Virus record (IMG/VR): IMGVR_UViG_3300037961_002849 | Coordinates: 1-55,547 of that record | DNA length: 55,547 bases | Direction: 5' to 3' (one strand) | Source: a virus | Part shown: in pieces, positions 43,101-51,958 of the stretch | Layout: the number at the start of each line of letters is the position of its first letter | How positions within the stretch are numbered: position 1 is the stretch's first letter | Program-made: the position numbers and the translations under genes | The notes under the pieces: model-generated | Told to the model about the DNA's origin: nothing | Databases searched by the model: none | The model's input: only the letters and a program-made list of their open reading frames with translations

Positions 43101-44769
43101 CATCAGTACCACCCCATTGAATTTTATAGGTGTCACTAAGCTGCAAATGCCCCACGGTTACAGAAGCCCCCGTTGAGGTTGTTTCAAACTTCTTAGAGTT
43201 ATCATAGAACAATTCTACCGAACCATCCGCGGTAGCAACAATCATATTTTCAGCATCATCTTGCTTGTTTACCACAAATTTGCTGGTCAATACGGTTAAA
43301 TTACCCGTGCCTTGGTCGCTTATAAAACTATGTGAGCCGTTGTGATAGATCTGCAAATCGTTGCCTGCGCCTAAGTATAGAACATCACTATCGCCTAAAC
43401 TTAAATTAGCATCAACGGTTACATTGCCGTTAAAGTATGCAGTGCCTTGGTTGTAGAAGTTATAAGAAGCATGAGCCGTGCTTATACCAACCGCAAAGCT
43501 ATTCGTTACATTAGCATCTCCATTAACAGTCAGCTCCTCTGTGGGGCTAGTGGTATTAATCCCAACGTAGCCAGACGGCAATATGGTTACTCTAGAATCC
43601 CCTAAATCTGCACTTGCAGAACCCGAGGCGCTGTTAAGTATGTGGATGTTACCTCTTGCATCACCAAATGAAGCGTCATCTCTTTCAAATACAATCGCAG
43701 AGTGTCTATAGTTAGAGTTCCCCGTTTCCGAATAACCAAAATGCAATCCTGCGTACTCTCCCGCTGATATACCACCTGCAATACTTGCTACTGCATTGTT
43801 TGTACCTAGGTAAACATCTAATTTCTTTTGAGGGCTTGTAGTGCCGATACCAACATTAGAAGAAGTAATACGCATTACTTCGGAAGTACTTGAACCAGCC
43901 GTATTAGCATTTCCGCCCGTTTCAAATATTAAATTACCGCTAGTATTTTTGATTTCAATAGAGCCGCCATTGTCAGCCATTGCTAAAATCGTAGTGGCAT
44001 CACCGCTTTGTAAATATGCTAATGTATTTGTAGTGGGGTGATATATATGAAATTTTTCCGATGGACCAGTAGTCCCGATACCAACGTTACCGCTTCCATC
44101 TACAGCAAGTCTTGGTTGACTATTAGTCCCAATAAAATACTTGTTACTTCCAGCTACAAAAGCAACAAGGTCTGAACTGCTGTCTCCGAAGTTTACACCC
44201 GCCCAGTCACCAGTACCCCATCCGCCTCTAAAAGTAGAGCCATCGTATACTCTAAATGCTCCATTAGTTGTGTCAGAAGTGTCTATTTTCCCCTCAACAA
44301 CAAGTTCTGCATGAGGGCTAGTGTTCCCAATACCTACATTGCCCGCGGCTTCTAGCCTCATTATTTCAGAGCCATTTACTAATATGGTTCCTCTGTTTGT
44401 AGAATTATATTTTATAGAAGCGCCAGTGCCGCCATCTCCAATTTGTATATTCCCCGAAACATCAAGCTTTTCACTAGGGCTAGTAGTTCCGATACCTACG
44501 TTACCAGCCGCGATATAGTTAGCTGTGCCATCAGAATAAAATGATACTTTTGCGGTTCCGCCATCATATAAGTGGAAGCGTCCACCATTTGTAGACTTCT
44601 CTCCAATTGCAGCAATTACATCTGAACTGCCAGTTGCAATTAATCGTATTCCAGAATCAGCTGATGATGCAGAATTTGATTTAACATCTAAAGGAGCGCC
44701 TGGACTTGATGTTCCAATACCAGCTTTACCGTCTACGGTTATATCTGTTAAAAATCTATTTGATGCCAT
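40129..44769 (-). CDS. Large tail fibre with S74 intramolecular chaperone
   Basis: 1546 residues. Repeated GNVGIGTTSP blocks form the first third, then five to six units of about 75 residues (DNA 41300-42450) with LQIYHDGTNS ... DDKDIIFKADDGSGG ... YFRLDGS. The C-terminal 98 residues are a Peptidase S74 chaperone: FSDERLKEDIKPL with catalytic-type S1449, GFIAQQLKEVLP, VAYGNITALLVEAVKEQ. The chaperone trimerises the fibre and cleaves itself before S1449. Similar fibres are frequent in marine phages. Confidence 0.85.
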   Translation of the reverse strand: MASNRFLTDITVDGKAGIGTSSPGAPLDVKSNSASSADSGIRLIATGSSDVIAAIGEKSTNGGRFHLYDGGTAKVSFYSDGTANYIAAGNVGIGTTSPSEKLDVSGNIQIGDGGTGASIKYNSTNRGTILVNGSEIMRLEAAGNVGIGNTSPHAELVVEGKIDTSDTTNGAFRVYDGSTFRGGWGTGDWAGVNFGDSSSDLVAFVAGSNKYFIGTNSQPRLAVDGSGNVGIGTTGPSEKFHIYHPTTNTLAYLQSGDATTILAMADNGGSIEIKNTSGNLIFETGGNANTAGSSTSEVMRITSSNVGIGTTSPQKKLDVYLGTNNAVASIAGGISAGEYAGLHFGYSETGNSNYRHSAIVFERDDASFGDARGNIHILNSASGSASADLGDSRVTILPSGYVGINTTSPTEELTVNGDANVTNSFAVGISTAHASYNFYNQGTAYFNGNVTVDANLSLGDSDVLYLGAGNDLQIYHNGSHSFISDQGTGNLTVLTSKFVVNKQDDAENMIVATADGSVELFYDNSKKFETTSTGASVTVGHLQLSDTYKIQWGGTDARIDGSNASNYLRFFTGDTERMRIISSGNVGIGTTSPSQKLHVAGAVTIDNFGLLTNWTSSDTDIDGLIDGSTFGGLLQAPSSGHFVLGLKDNDASDSFAVLSGSGNYTTDTTYDKVCFRVKANGDVNVGGRLTIATRDANSSSTTALVMNGTEVEQRGLGSLAFLNGVTVTWTDITGDPATVDISGFNNDAGYLTSSNGMTTTGGTITSGNLTLNDNVQLRIGNGHDLRLLHNGTDSLINSNGIGDLYIQQFNDDKDIIFKADDGSGGLSTYFTIDGSATRVYFERNIRMVDSGEIQIGTGGDLKILHDATNSLIANSTGTLYIRNDANDQDITFQCDDGSGGRTEYFRLDGSAVNINFAATALFRDNTKAAFGDSEDLKISHDATDSIITNETGDIIIQNKADDKDIIFKSDNGSGGVAEYFRLDGSTERTESSKSFRFADGARVQLGASSDLQVHHDGSNSYFENATGDLYIRNAADDKDIIFHCDDGSGGNAQYIRIDGSAELTQFDKNTKHADSVLAGFGNGNDLQIYHDGTNSVLNNITGNLQIYQQADDADIQFICDDGSGGVTEYFRLDGGSVATIFSKNTQHADNVKAYFGNAVDLEIYHDGNNSYVHDNGTGELRLNSGNAVRIRKHDNETMALFTADGAAELYYDNSKKFETSSAGANVTGGFEATSFITSTGSYVRSQYNTSHWSQLESNASGGVIKAVDGGVTTILLRSYGDSYFTGGNMGIGTTSPAEDLEVVGSNPTIKVRASSTNWASFDIESMGNQANYVFFRDDSAERARITVLDNESMNLYTGGGSTLGLSINSNGNVGVGETSIDAKLHLTTASSGLVNQKFESNGSAAWRIGVPAGSTSFVFDNANDNLSSAKLSIDSSGNVTAAADITAFSDERLKEDIKPLQNSLEKVQAIQGVSFVKKNDEDKKQKIGFIAQQLKEVLPEVVHENEDGIHSVAYGNITALLVEAVKEQQEIISQLEERIIDLENRL
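41300..42450 (-). repeat. Tandem ~224-bp repeats in the fibre gene
   Basis: Five near-complete coding repeats of about 74-75 codons plus a sixth degenerate one. Each unit contains DL[KQR][IV].H[DN][GA]..S, D[DN]KDI.F..D[DN]GSGG and [FI]R[LI]DGS. They vary at amino-acid level but keep length. Confidence 0.8.
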
Positions 44770-44786
44770 ATTAGAATTGTATAGTG

Positions 44787-44794
44787 CAAAGATA
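44787..44794 (-). promoter_or_regulatory. -7 box TATCTTTG of the fibre unit
   Basis: Leftward TATCTTTG, 17 nt upstream of the ATG at 44769. Confidence 0.55.
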
Positions 44795-44801
44795 AAAAAA
44801 A

Positions 44802-44829
44802 GAGGGGTGCAGTATAAGCCACACCCCTC
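44802..44829 (-). terminator. Terminator after the 44852 gene
   Basis: GAGGGGTG/CACCCCTC stem, followed leftwards by a T-run (seven A on the plus strand). Confidence 0.8.
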
Positions 44830-44851
44830 CCCATACTAATATCAATATATA

Positions 44852-46447
44852 TTAATCTATTTTAGTAACCAAAACAACTACATCTCCAGTAGATGGAGCG
44901 GTGTTAAAATCTAGAGTTACTACACTTGCGCTTGTTCTAACAACTTGAGCATATACAGTTTCATAACTTGAGGCATCATAGAGCTGAACAATTACATCGC
45001 GAGTTCCAAGGCTGTGTGTAACTGCAATACTTGTAGCACTTCCGTCACCGATAGCTGTGCGGTAAGAACGAGCAGCAAGACCAGCAGGGGTAACTGCAAG
45101 CGTAGTAGAAGAACCATCAAGCGTTTCAGCAGTTGTGGCAAGCTCAACAACCCCTTTAACAGTTGTTGACGCATCAATACCAGCGATTGTTACAGCAGCA
45201 GTTTCAGAACCAGAACCCGATACAGAAATACCCGTCCCAGAAGTTGCAGCGATTGTGGCTACATAATTCCCAGTAGTATCTGTGCCAAGGGCTACTGCGT
45301 TTGCAACAATAGTAGCAGTTAATTCTACATCGGCAGATCCGTCAATAGAAACGCTACCCGATAAATCACCATCAAGAGTAATTGTGCGAGCAGTTTGCCA
45401 TTTAGTAGCGGTGGAAGCGTTCCCCGTTAATTGACCCGTAATATTACCTGCTACAAGATCAGCCAGCTCATCTTCCGAAAATGTTGTGTTTCCAGGCTCT
45501 GTAGGATTATTTCTGTAGAACCTCCAGGCTTCACCAGATACATCAAAGAATAAACCAGCATATACCGCGCTGCTTCCACTATTATAGCGTCCATAGTAAC
45601 CAAAGTCATTAGTACCAGCGTTGTCTGTCGCCACCTTAATGTGATGGTCGTCAATTGTTAATGTAGTTGAATTAACAGTGGTTGTTGTGCCGTCTACAGA
45701 TAAGTTTCCATTAACAACAAGATTACCGGAAGTTGTAATTTCTACAGAAGAGTTAGCCCCGATTGTAGTGTTAGAATTAATTTGACCCAAACGCGACATT
45801 AAATTTGACACGCTTACATCGTCAACTGTAGTATTTCCTTCTAGAGCTGTGGTAGCTGTAGTGCCATAAGTAACGGCAAGAGTAGGCGTTGACCCCTCAC
45901 CAGTGTTTCCAGAAGTGGTAAGACCCGTAAGCGTGCCCAACGTTGCCACGTAGTTCCCAGTGGTGTCTGTGCCCAGCGCAACAGAATTAGCAGAAATAGT
46001 TGCCGCACCCCCTGCCGCGATAGTAATATCACCGCTTACATTCCCAAAGACCGCATCCTCTAAATCAGAGAATGTTACTTTTTTTGTAGCCGAAGAATCA
46101 CTTGCATCTACAAGTGGAATGTGGTCGCCTTGTGCTACGGCTGAAATAGCGGTAAGTTCACTAAGGTCTAAGTCAAGAGTTACAGTACCAGTTGCACCGC
46201 CGCCACTTAAACCATTACCCGCGGTAACACCCGTAATATCTCCTGCAATAGAAGTCCATGCTGAACCATCATAGAAACGAACTTGATTCGTATCTGAACG
46301 GTAAATCATTCTACCCTCAAAGTTATTAGAAGAAGGGTCTGCCGTTAATGATTCAAATGTAGCATTTTTAATTTGATAGCTTCCGCCCGCGGTAAGGGTG
46401 ATGTTCCCGTCAACTACCAAATTGCTTAAAAATTTTACGTCAGCCAT
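44852..46447 (-). CDS. Tail fibre/baseplate-like structural protein
   Basis: 531 residues, very Thr/Ser/Gly/Ala-rich, beta-helical in character. N-terminus MADVKFLSNLVVDGNI is shared in style with other fibre starts; VALGTDTTGNYVA is repeated twice (about 155 and 385); the C-terminus has TSIAVTHSLGTRDVIVQLYD, a known tail-fibre end block. Likely a trimeric fibre or fibre connector. Confidence 0.75.
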   Translation of the reverse strand: MADVKFLSNLVVDGNITLTAGGSYQIKNATFESLTADPSSNNFEGRMIYRSDTNQVRFYDGSAWTSIAGDITGVTAGNGLSGGGATGTVTLDLDLSELTAISAVAQGDHIPLVDASDSSATKKVTFSDLEDAVFGNVSGDITIAAGGAATISANSVALGTDTTGNYVATLGTLTGLTTSGNTGEGSTPTLAVTYGTTATTALEGNTTVDDVSVSNLMSRLGQINSNTTIGANSSVEITTSGNLVVNGNLSVDGTTTTVNSTTLTIDDHHIKVATDNAGTNDFGYYGRYNSGSSAVYAGLFFDVSGEAWRFYRNNPTEPGNTTFSEDELADLVAGNITGQLTGNASTATKWQTARTITLDGDLSGSVSIDGSADVELTATIVANAVALGTDTTGNYVATIAATSGTGISVSGSGSETAAVTIAGIDASTTVKGVVELATTAETLDGSSTTLAVTPAGLAARSYRTAIGDGSATSIAVTHSLGTRDVIVQLYDASSYETVYAQVVRTSASVVTLDFNTAPSTGDVVVLVTKID

Positions 46448-46453
46448 TTTATA

Positions 46454-46789
46454 TTAGTTTAAGTATGCCGTGCCGCTTGTGGGGGCAGATAGGCTTATTG
46501 TTAGGTTGTTTAAATCCGTGTAAGAAACAGCTCCATGTATCAAGCTATCTGCACTGTCTGCTATAGAAACACTGGGTTTTTTACCTAAATTGTGATTAAT
46601 ATTCCAAGTAGTACTAGCAGAGCTTTGAGTAAAAGTAAAACTCTTATCTCCCGATGCCGATGCTGAGGCAATAACCCCAGTAACAGATACATTGGTAGAG
46701 GGCTGTGTTATCTTGGTTGAGGTTACTACTGTAGATATACCACTGATAGAAACAGATTGCCCAGATGATATTTCAATAATATTACTCAC
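46454..46789 (-). CDS. Small tail fibre-like protein
   Basis: 111 residues. The second half (TWNINHNLGKKPSVSIADSA, VSYTDLNNLTISLSAPTSGT, AYLN end) matches the end-domain often found at the tip of phage fibres. The first half is Ser/Thr-rich. Overlaps the upstream gene stop by 8 nt. Probably a short fibre or fibre-tip protein. Confidence 0.7.
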   Translation of the reverse strand: MSNIIEISSGQSVSISGISTVVTSTKITQPSTNVSVTGVIASASASGDKSFTFTQSSASTTWNINHNLGKKPSVSIADSADSLIHGAVSYTDLNNLTISLSAPTSGTAYLN

Positions 46790-47144
46790 TTACGTCCTCA
46801 TTTACTTTAAACAAACCATATACCCATGTTTTTACTACATTACTAGCGGTAGACTGCAGATCGTAAACGTATATACCTCCAGACACTCCAGCCATTGTAG
46901 AAGCTGCTGCTGTTATTGTTAGCTTTCCAGCCGCTGCATCTCCAGCATATTCAAAAGAACTATCAGCAATAATATCTCCAGAGGAAGTATCAGTTTCTTT
47001 TACATCCATCTTCCATTGATAGCCATCTAAATCTATAGCAGCACCTGCACTATCTGTAAATGTAAATTCAAGAGTAAATGTATCTCCTTTTCTACACGTG
47101 ATATCCACTCTTGTTGCGTTGTCTAAGTTTACTTGTGTTGCCAT
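46782..47144 (-). CDS. BppU-like N-terminal domain protein
   Basis: 120 residues. ITCRKGDTFTLEFTFTDSAG and IDLDGYQWKMDVKE match the phage domain (RKGDTF...DS.G..IDL.G) seen in baseplate or fibre attachment proteins of BppU type. It is the first gene of the fibre cluster, with a -7 box 5 nt before its ATG. Confidence 0.65.
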   Translation of the reverse strand: MATQVNLDNATRVDITCRKGDTFTLEFTFTDSAGAAIDLDGYQWKMDVKETDTSSGDIIADSSFEYAGDAAAGKLTITAAASTMAGVSGGIYVYDLQSTASNVVKTWVYGLFKVNEDVSE

Positions 47145-47149
47145 AATTG

Positions 47150-47157
47150 CAAAGATA
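47150..47157 (-). promoter_or_regulatory. -7 box TATCTTTG
   Basis: Leftward TATCTTTG, 5 nt before the ATG at 47144; near-leaderless initiation expected. Confidence 0.6.
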
Positions 47158-47162
47158 CTAAC

Positions 47163-49604
47163 TTACTGGTTATCAATTAAATCGGCTATGCTATCTGGAG
47201 TATCACTTAAAGGAGGTCTTTGGTCTTTTCTTTGCGCGATAAGCTTGGATTGCTCTATAGCTTGTTTTTCCACGCGACTGTCTTTTCTGTCCTCTTTCAT
47301 GATGTCCAAGCTTGCTTTGCTACGTTGTCCCATTGCAGTTTGCTGTGCGACAATCTGAGCCTTCATAGCTTGAATTTCTTTATTATACATATGCTCTAGT
47401 TCCATCAGCTGAGCTTTAATCTTGCTTTCCATTTGGAACTTTTGCATTTCAAGCTCTGCTTCCATCTGCATTTTCTGCGCGTCTGTCTGCATTGCCATCT
47501 GCTGATTCTGTGCATTTGCTTGCTGCTGCGCCTGGATGTTTTGAAGGTTCATCTCTTGCTTGGCTTTCATGCGCTTCTTGCGGCGAACAATCAACAGCTG
47601 CTCTGCTTGATCGATGTCTCTTAGACCGCGGATTCCTATGGCGTCCTCTAAGTCAATCTCTCCGGAGGCTAGTGCAACTTGAATATTCTGCTCTAGGTAT
47701 GCAGCATCTCTATCGTCCATGTTGCCCATTATCTGAACGCCGAAGTTGTACATCGGCAGTTCACTGAAGCTAGAGAGCACACTCATGTTTGTTTCACCAA
47801 TGGCGTTTACATATATCTGATGAAGGGTGCTTCCCTGCGGGATGATCTGCAGACAGCGAATGATGTCTTCACACACGCGCTTGTATAACACTTTGGAAGA
47901 GTGGGTAACGTCGTATATAGCGTTATTACCTGCGGCAAGCTGCTGCTGACGCACCCCAACAAGTTGATCTCCTTTGGGTGATGTGCCGTCCATTACCTCG
48001 TTGATTCCGGTAGTATCGCGAATCATACGCAGGTAGTGGTTGTATAGGGCGATCATTTCATTGATGTTCCTAATGCTGTTGTCTAGAGGTCTGATAGGAG
48101 GGTTTTGGAAACCACCGTCCGGATTTTTAGAGCGGTAGTAGAATACTCCCGTTTGCTCGTAAATATCCTGGAGCTCTAGTGGCTGAAGTTCTCCTCCAGA
48201 ACCTAGCTGCACGTTTTCCAATCCTTCAATATCAATAATGATCCCGTCTGGCTTTGCTTTGGCAATAGCCTGCTGGATTTTTAGGTGGGTAAGCTGTAGT
48301 TGATCTGCAAACCCTATGATAGAAGAAACCATAGACTTAGGCATCATGCGGCGTAAGTTTGTAGCAACTACGCTGTACGAAAGGCGAGCCTTGGTGATGT
48401 CGTGAATGTTTTTCGGGATATTCTTCTTTAGCCCGTAGTTATATATATGTTGTGTGCCTAGTATAAAACTACCACCATATACTGTTGTGTTGTGTAGGCA
48501 GTGGCCCACTCTCTCGTATACAGATTCGGCTGGCGGCTTGTATTCGCTGCCTTTGTAGAAGAAGTTCTTGTTCCCGTGTCTAGACTCTTTCTCCTCGTAG
48601 TAGATTTTGTCTACCGATAAGAATTCAAAGTCCATCACCTCTACAAAATACTCATCGTACCCGTAAGACGCACGTTGAAGGCTCTTGTCGTAGTGTGAGT
48701 GTGTAAGGCGAGAGGGGTCGTTCTGGAATCTATTTCTAACGGTCCTTGCTATTGCGTGATACTCCTCTTCTGTAAACTGATCACCAGCCAACCTCTTGAG
48801 CTCTTGTATGGTAACGCGCTTTATGTGTCCGGCGTATACTAGGTCCTCAAAGTTGGGGTCTTCTGTGTAGCTGTGTATGAAGTGCGACGGGTCTACGTAG
48901 TTTTCTGTGATCCCGTAATTTGGGTCGTTGTCCCGTTTAATTACCGCAATACCAATAGTTGCAAGGTCGTTGACAGAACGACGATATGTAGCGTCGTTAA
49001 AGTTGTTCCAGTCCAGCGTCATTTTTGTAGCGATCTGGCTGGCGATTTCTGCTTGCGTTTTTACGTTGGTATCCATGAAGATTTCAGCCTCTTCGATATT
49101 TTCTGGAAGGGCGTCTGGATCAACGTCTGTTTGCACGCCCGCACTTTTAGCTTTCTTTAGAAAGTCTTTAGTGAGGATTTGTGCTTTAAGCTTATTTTTT
49201 TGTTTGTCCCTTTGCATTCGAGAAAGCGGGTCTACGGCTTCCACGTTTGGATAAGGGTCAGCAGATAAGATCTTGTTTACCACGATCTTGATAAACTTCG
49301 GAACAATAGGAACCGGAGTCCAATCGAGATTAAGCAACGTACCGTCCCCATTGTTTGGGTCCAGAGAGTTGAGTATCTGCTTGTACTTTGATGTGTCTTG
49401 GGTTCCGTTCGCGTAATCGCGAGAAGCCTCAAATTCTTTTTTTCTGCGGTAGTAGAGGGAGCCCTCATCTGACGCATTACCCCATTGATTCTCTATAGCC
49501 ATGGCATATTTTAAGCCAAATGCTTTAGACAATTTTACTTCTGGTGAAGCTAGTGGGTCCGGGAAATTCCCGTATCTATCGGATTTTTTATTACTATCAA
49601 ACAT
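47163..49604 (-). CDS. Portal protein
   Basis: 813 residues downstream of the terminase. Portal-like features include the N-terminal helical region, RRSVNDLATIGIAVIKRDND (about 203-222), KIQQAIAKAKPDGIIIDIEG, RDTTGINEVMDGTSPKGDQ (about 533-551) and a long Gln/Met-rich coiled-coil C-terminus (about 675-780). These blocks match portals of T7/crAss-like podoviruses. It has a -7 box at 49628-49635. Confidence 0.8.
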   Translation of the reverse strand: MFDSNKKSDRYGNFPDPLASPEVKLSKAFGLKYAMAIENQWGNASDEGSLYYRRKKEFEASRDYANGTQDTSKYKQILNSLDPNNGDGTLLNLDWTPVPIVPKFIKIVVNKILSADPYPNVEAVDPLSRMQRDKQKNKLKAQILTKDFLKKAKSAGVQTDVDPDALPENIEEAEIFMDTNVKTQAEIASQIATKMTLDWNNFNDATYRRSVNDLATIGIAVIKRDNDPNYGITENYVDPSHFIHSYTEDPNFEDLVYAGHIKRVTIQELKRLAGDQFTEEEYHAIARTVRNRFQNDPSRLTHSHYDKSLQRASYGYDEYFVEVMDFEFLSVDKIYYEEKESRHGNKNFFYKGSEYKPPAESVYERVGHCLHNTTVYGGSFILGTQHIYNYGLKKNIPKNIHDITKARLSYSVVATNLRRMMPKSMVSSIIGFADQLQLTHLKIQQAIAKAKPDGIIIDIEGLENVQLGSGGELQPLELQDIYEQTGVFYYRSKNPDGGFQNPPIRPLDNSIRNINEMIALYNHYLRMIRDTTGINEVMDGTSPKGDQLVGVRQQQLAAGNNAIYDVTHSSKVLYKRVCEDIIRCLQIIPQGSTLHQIYVNAIGETNMSVLSSFSELPMYNFGVQIMGNMDDRDAAYLEQNIQVALASGEIDLEDAIGIRGLRDIDQAEQLLIVRRKKRMKAKQEMNLQNIQAQQQANAQNQQMAMQTDAQKMQMEAELEMQKFQMESKIKAQLMELEHMYNKEIQAMKAQIVAQQTAMGQRSKASLDIMKEDRKDSRVEKQAIEQSKLIAQRKDQRPPLSDTPDSIADLIDNQ

Positions 49605-49627
49605 TTCGTGAGATAAAGTATTCCTTG

Positions 49628-49635
49628 CAAATATA
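49628..49635 (-). promoter_or_regulatory. -7 box TATATTTG of the portal gene
   Basis: Leftward TATATTTG, 23 nt upstream of the ATG at 49604. The inverted repeat TAACG-N6-CGTTA (49644-49659) lies just upstream. Confidence 0.5.
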
Positions 49636-49658
49636 CTAAATCGCTTAACGTCATTACG

Positions 49659-51782
49659 TTAGGCATTAAACTTATACCTACGGAAAAACTTTTTCTCTGA
49701 AAAGTTAGATTTTACTTCTTCTTTTTTGACTTTTTGTGCTGCTAAAAGAGCAAGTCCAGAACTGATGGTAAGGTCAAACTTTGTTCTATTATCGATCTTA
49801 AATCCTATCCAATCTTCCAGCGTTCTGTTGAAGTACATGTTCCCAAGTGCATTGGTTTCTACGTTTACACCCACGTGGCTATGTATGTAGTCCTCTATAG
49901 CCTGGGCGTGCGACTGTATAACATCTGCAGAGTTAGAGGGTATCCCTTTTGTTTTGACGTTAACTTTACTGGAGCTTGAAGATAGATGCTGAGGTCTGTC
50001 CATCAGATACTCAGAATATCCGCGCTGCTCGAAATATCTAGCGATTCCGTATTTGTTGTTCTCTATAAGGATAGGGTATCCATAATAAACAGCAGCCATC
50101 AACACGTCTTCATAGAATATTTTAGCGAGGGGAGGTCGAGAAGCATACTCTACTACAAACATGTTGGATGGCGCTGTCATATTAAACTTGTTATAAAGAT
50201 GCATTGCACCTTTAGAGCCACGTCCATCAAGCGTAGCGTCGAGGTCGTAGCTATCGACCCCTCCAACACCAATGTGCGCGTTCCCTGGCTTTCGATGGCC
50301 ACGCTCATTGATCACTTTATTTCTTTCTTCGGCAGGGGGTTGCCAAGCAACCCGGAATCTGCCGTTAACGTCCGGGGAGAAAATCACCTTAGAATCTTGC
50401 ACACCGTTTTCCCAGACGAAGTTACCAATAACAACTGGATTTGGGTAGAGGTTGTCATTGTGTTGTACTTGTTCGTATATCTTGGTAAGATTAAATAGAG
50501 AACCTTGGATACTGTCTCGGAAGGCTTCATCCTCAGTAAAGGGGAACTGGCGTATGACTTCGTTAAGTTCCGAGTGGTCATCTTGAAGGGACTTCCTTTC
50601 ATTTTTTAAGAATGTCTTTGCGCCTATATCAACCTCTTCACTATCAATACCCATGATCGGTTCTTCTGGGTTTTCAATTATTGGGTTCCCAAACTTATCA
50701 AAGAATCCCTCCATAGCTTCATATGCGGGTATAAATATTCTGTATAGTCCAGAACGTGTCCTACCATTTTCGTTGCGGTGGTTGGGATCGGAGTCCGCCC
50801 ATAGGTCTTTATACTCTTTCCCGCCCTTGCTCATGGGGTTTACTGTAGAACCAACTATTGCTGTACCGATGATCTTGCGCCCCACTATCAAACACGTCTT
50901 TTGGATGCGCCACGCCTCACGTATATCTGTAGGCTTCTCCCATTTACCCGCTTCGTCGAGGTACATCATGTGCAGCTTCTCGCCATCGTATGCGTTATTG
51001 GTGGTGTTTTTCCAGTTGATGATTGTGTTTAGCGCCTCACCCTTACTAGAGGTCTTGTTGTTTTTTGTGATTCTCTTGCTGGGCTCACGGAATGCGAGCT
51101 CCACACGTGGGTTTGTTGTACCGTCTTGTATGGGCTTGAAGAAGAATGGGTAGGTCTTGAACATGTACACCACTTTCTTCATGAATATATTTTCCTGCGC
51201 GTCTTTCCCAGTCTTAGACTGTAGCCCAAGGAGCTTGTCTTTTACCTGGGTGGCCTCGTCTAGCAATACGGCTGCCGACATATTCGTATACCCAGAGCGG
51301 CGGCACTTAGTATATATCTGTCCCATGCTTCTGGGGTCTACCTCGCATGCTTTCTGATGGATGAAAAGTCTTTGCTGAAACTCTAAAAAGTACGGGTATC
51401 CTATGTCAAGCTTGGACCACTGCAACATCATGTAGTGCCTGCCAGTGATGTATGTGGGCTTACCGTTATTCATAAACCACATACCTTCTTTCCTGCGGTT
51501 GAACTCTTGCTGAATATAATGTATGTGTTTATCTCTGAATTCTTTTGGTGCTTCAAGCCACTCATCCATGGAGCGAACACGCTTGAGGTCGGAGGGCATT
51601 TCCCCGCGTTGCCAATATTGATCTTCTTTCTTGTTACTGCTAAAGAGAATATCTTTTTTAGCAGGCTTCTTAGGTAGCTGTATAAACAAGTCTGCGATTT
51701 CAATCACCTCTCCAGAAGTTCCATTTGGACAGATGTTTATGACCTTCTGATCATACCCCTCTATATCTACAAGACCGGCCAT
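49659..51782 (-). CDS. terL: Terminase large subunit
   Basis: 707 residues. ATPase part: a Walker A-like segment CRRSGYTNM (160-168) in place of the classical GKS/T loop, Walker B LHMMYLDEAGK (about 270-280) with the catalytic DE. Nuclease part: GGVDSYDLDATLDGRGSKGA (about 500-520) with Asp residues, and ENNKYGIARYF further on. The unusual Walker A is shared with Bacteroidetes-phage terminases of the crAss-like type. I see no small subunit. Confidence 0.85.
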   Translation of the reverse strand: MAGLVDIEGYDQKVINICPNGTSGEVIEIADLFIQLPKKPAKKDILFSSNKKEDQYWQRGEMPSDLKRVRSMDEWLEAPKEFRDKHIHYIQQEFNRRKEGMWFMNNGKPTYITGRHYMMLQWSKLDIGYPYFLEFQQRLFIHQKACEVDPRSMGQIYTKCRRSGYTNMSAAVLLDEATQVKDKLLGLQSKTGKDAQENIFMKKVVYMFKTYPFFFKPIQDGTTNPRVELAFREPSKRITKNNKTSSKGEALNTIINWKNTTNNAYDGEKLHMMYLDEAGKWEKPTDIREAWRIQKTCLIVGRKIIGTAIVGSTVNPMSKGGKEYKDLWADSDPNHRNENGRTRSGLYRIFIPAYEAMEGFFDKFGNPIIENPEEPIMGIDSEEVDIGAKTFLKNERKSLQDDHSELNEVIRQFPFTEDEAFRDSIQGSLFNLTKIYEQVQHNDNLYPNPVVIGNFVWENGVQDSKVIFSPDVNGRFRVAWQPPAEERNKVINERGHRKPGNAHIGVGGVDSYDLDATLDGRGSKGAMHLYNKFNMTAPSNMFVVEYASRPPLAKIFYEDVLMAAVYYGYPILIENNKYGIARYFEQRGYSEYLMDRPQHLSSSSSKVNVKTKGIPSNSADVIQSHAQAIEDYIHSHVGVNVETNALGNMYFNRTLEDWIGFKIDNRTKFDLTISSGLALLAAQKVKKEEVKSNFSEKKFFRRYKFNA

Positions 51783-51826
51783 TTAAAATATTTTTAGTAC
51801 TTTACATTAAATTAACACTGGAAAAT

Positions 51827-51958
51827 ATGAAACGATTACTTATTATTTTATCCGCTACACTACTAACGGCTTGCGCGAGCAGCTCCTCCAGCATAGACAT
51901 TACCCAGTGTGCTGTTGATGGTTGTGATATAGCTGCGATACATCATCACGCATGGTAG
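51827..51958 (+). CDS. Small outer-membrane lipoprotein (43 aa)
   Basis: MKRLLIILSATLLTAC carries a lipobox LTAC (Cys16), then ASSSSS and a short Cys/His-rich tail (CAVDGCD, HHHAW). It runs opposite to its neighbours, starts 44 nt beyond the terminase start, and overlaps the end of the 51900 gene by 59 nt in antisense. The leader is AT-rich (TTAAATTAACACTGGAAAAT). Similar tiny lipoproteins act as Rz1-type outer-membrane spanins or as exclusion lipoproteins; which one applies is unknown. Confidence 0.6.
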   Translation: MKRLLIILSATLLTACASSSSSIDITQCAVDGCDIAAIHHHAW

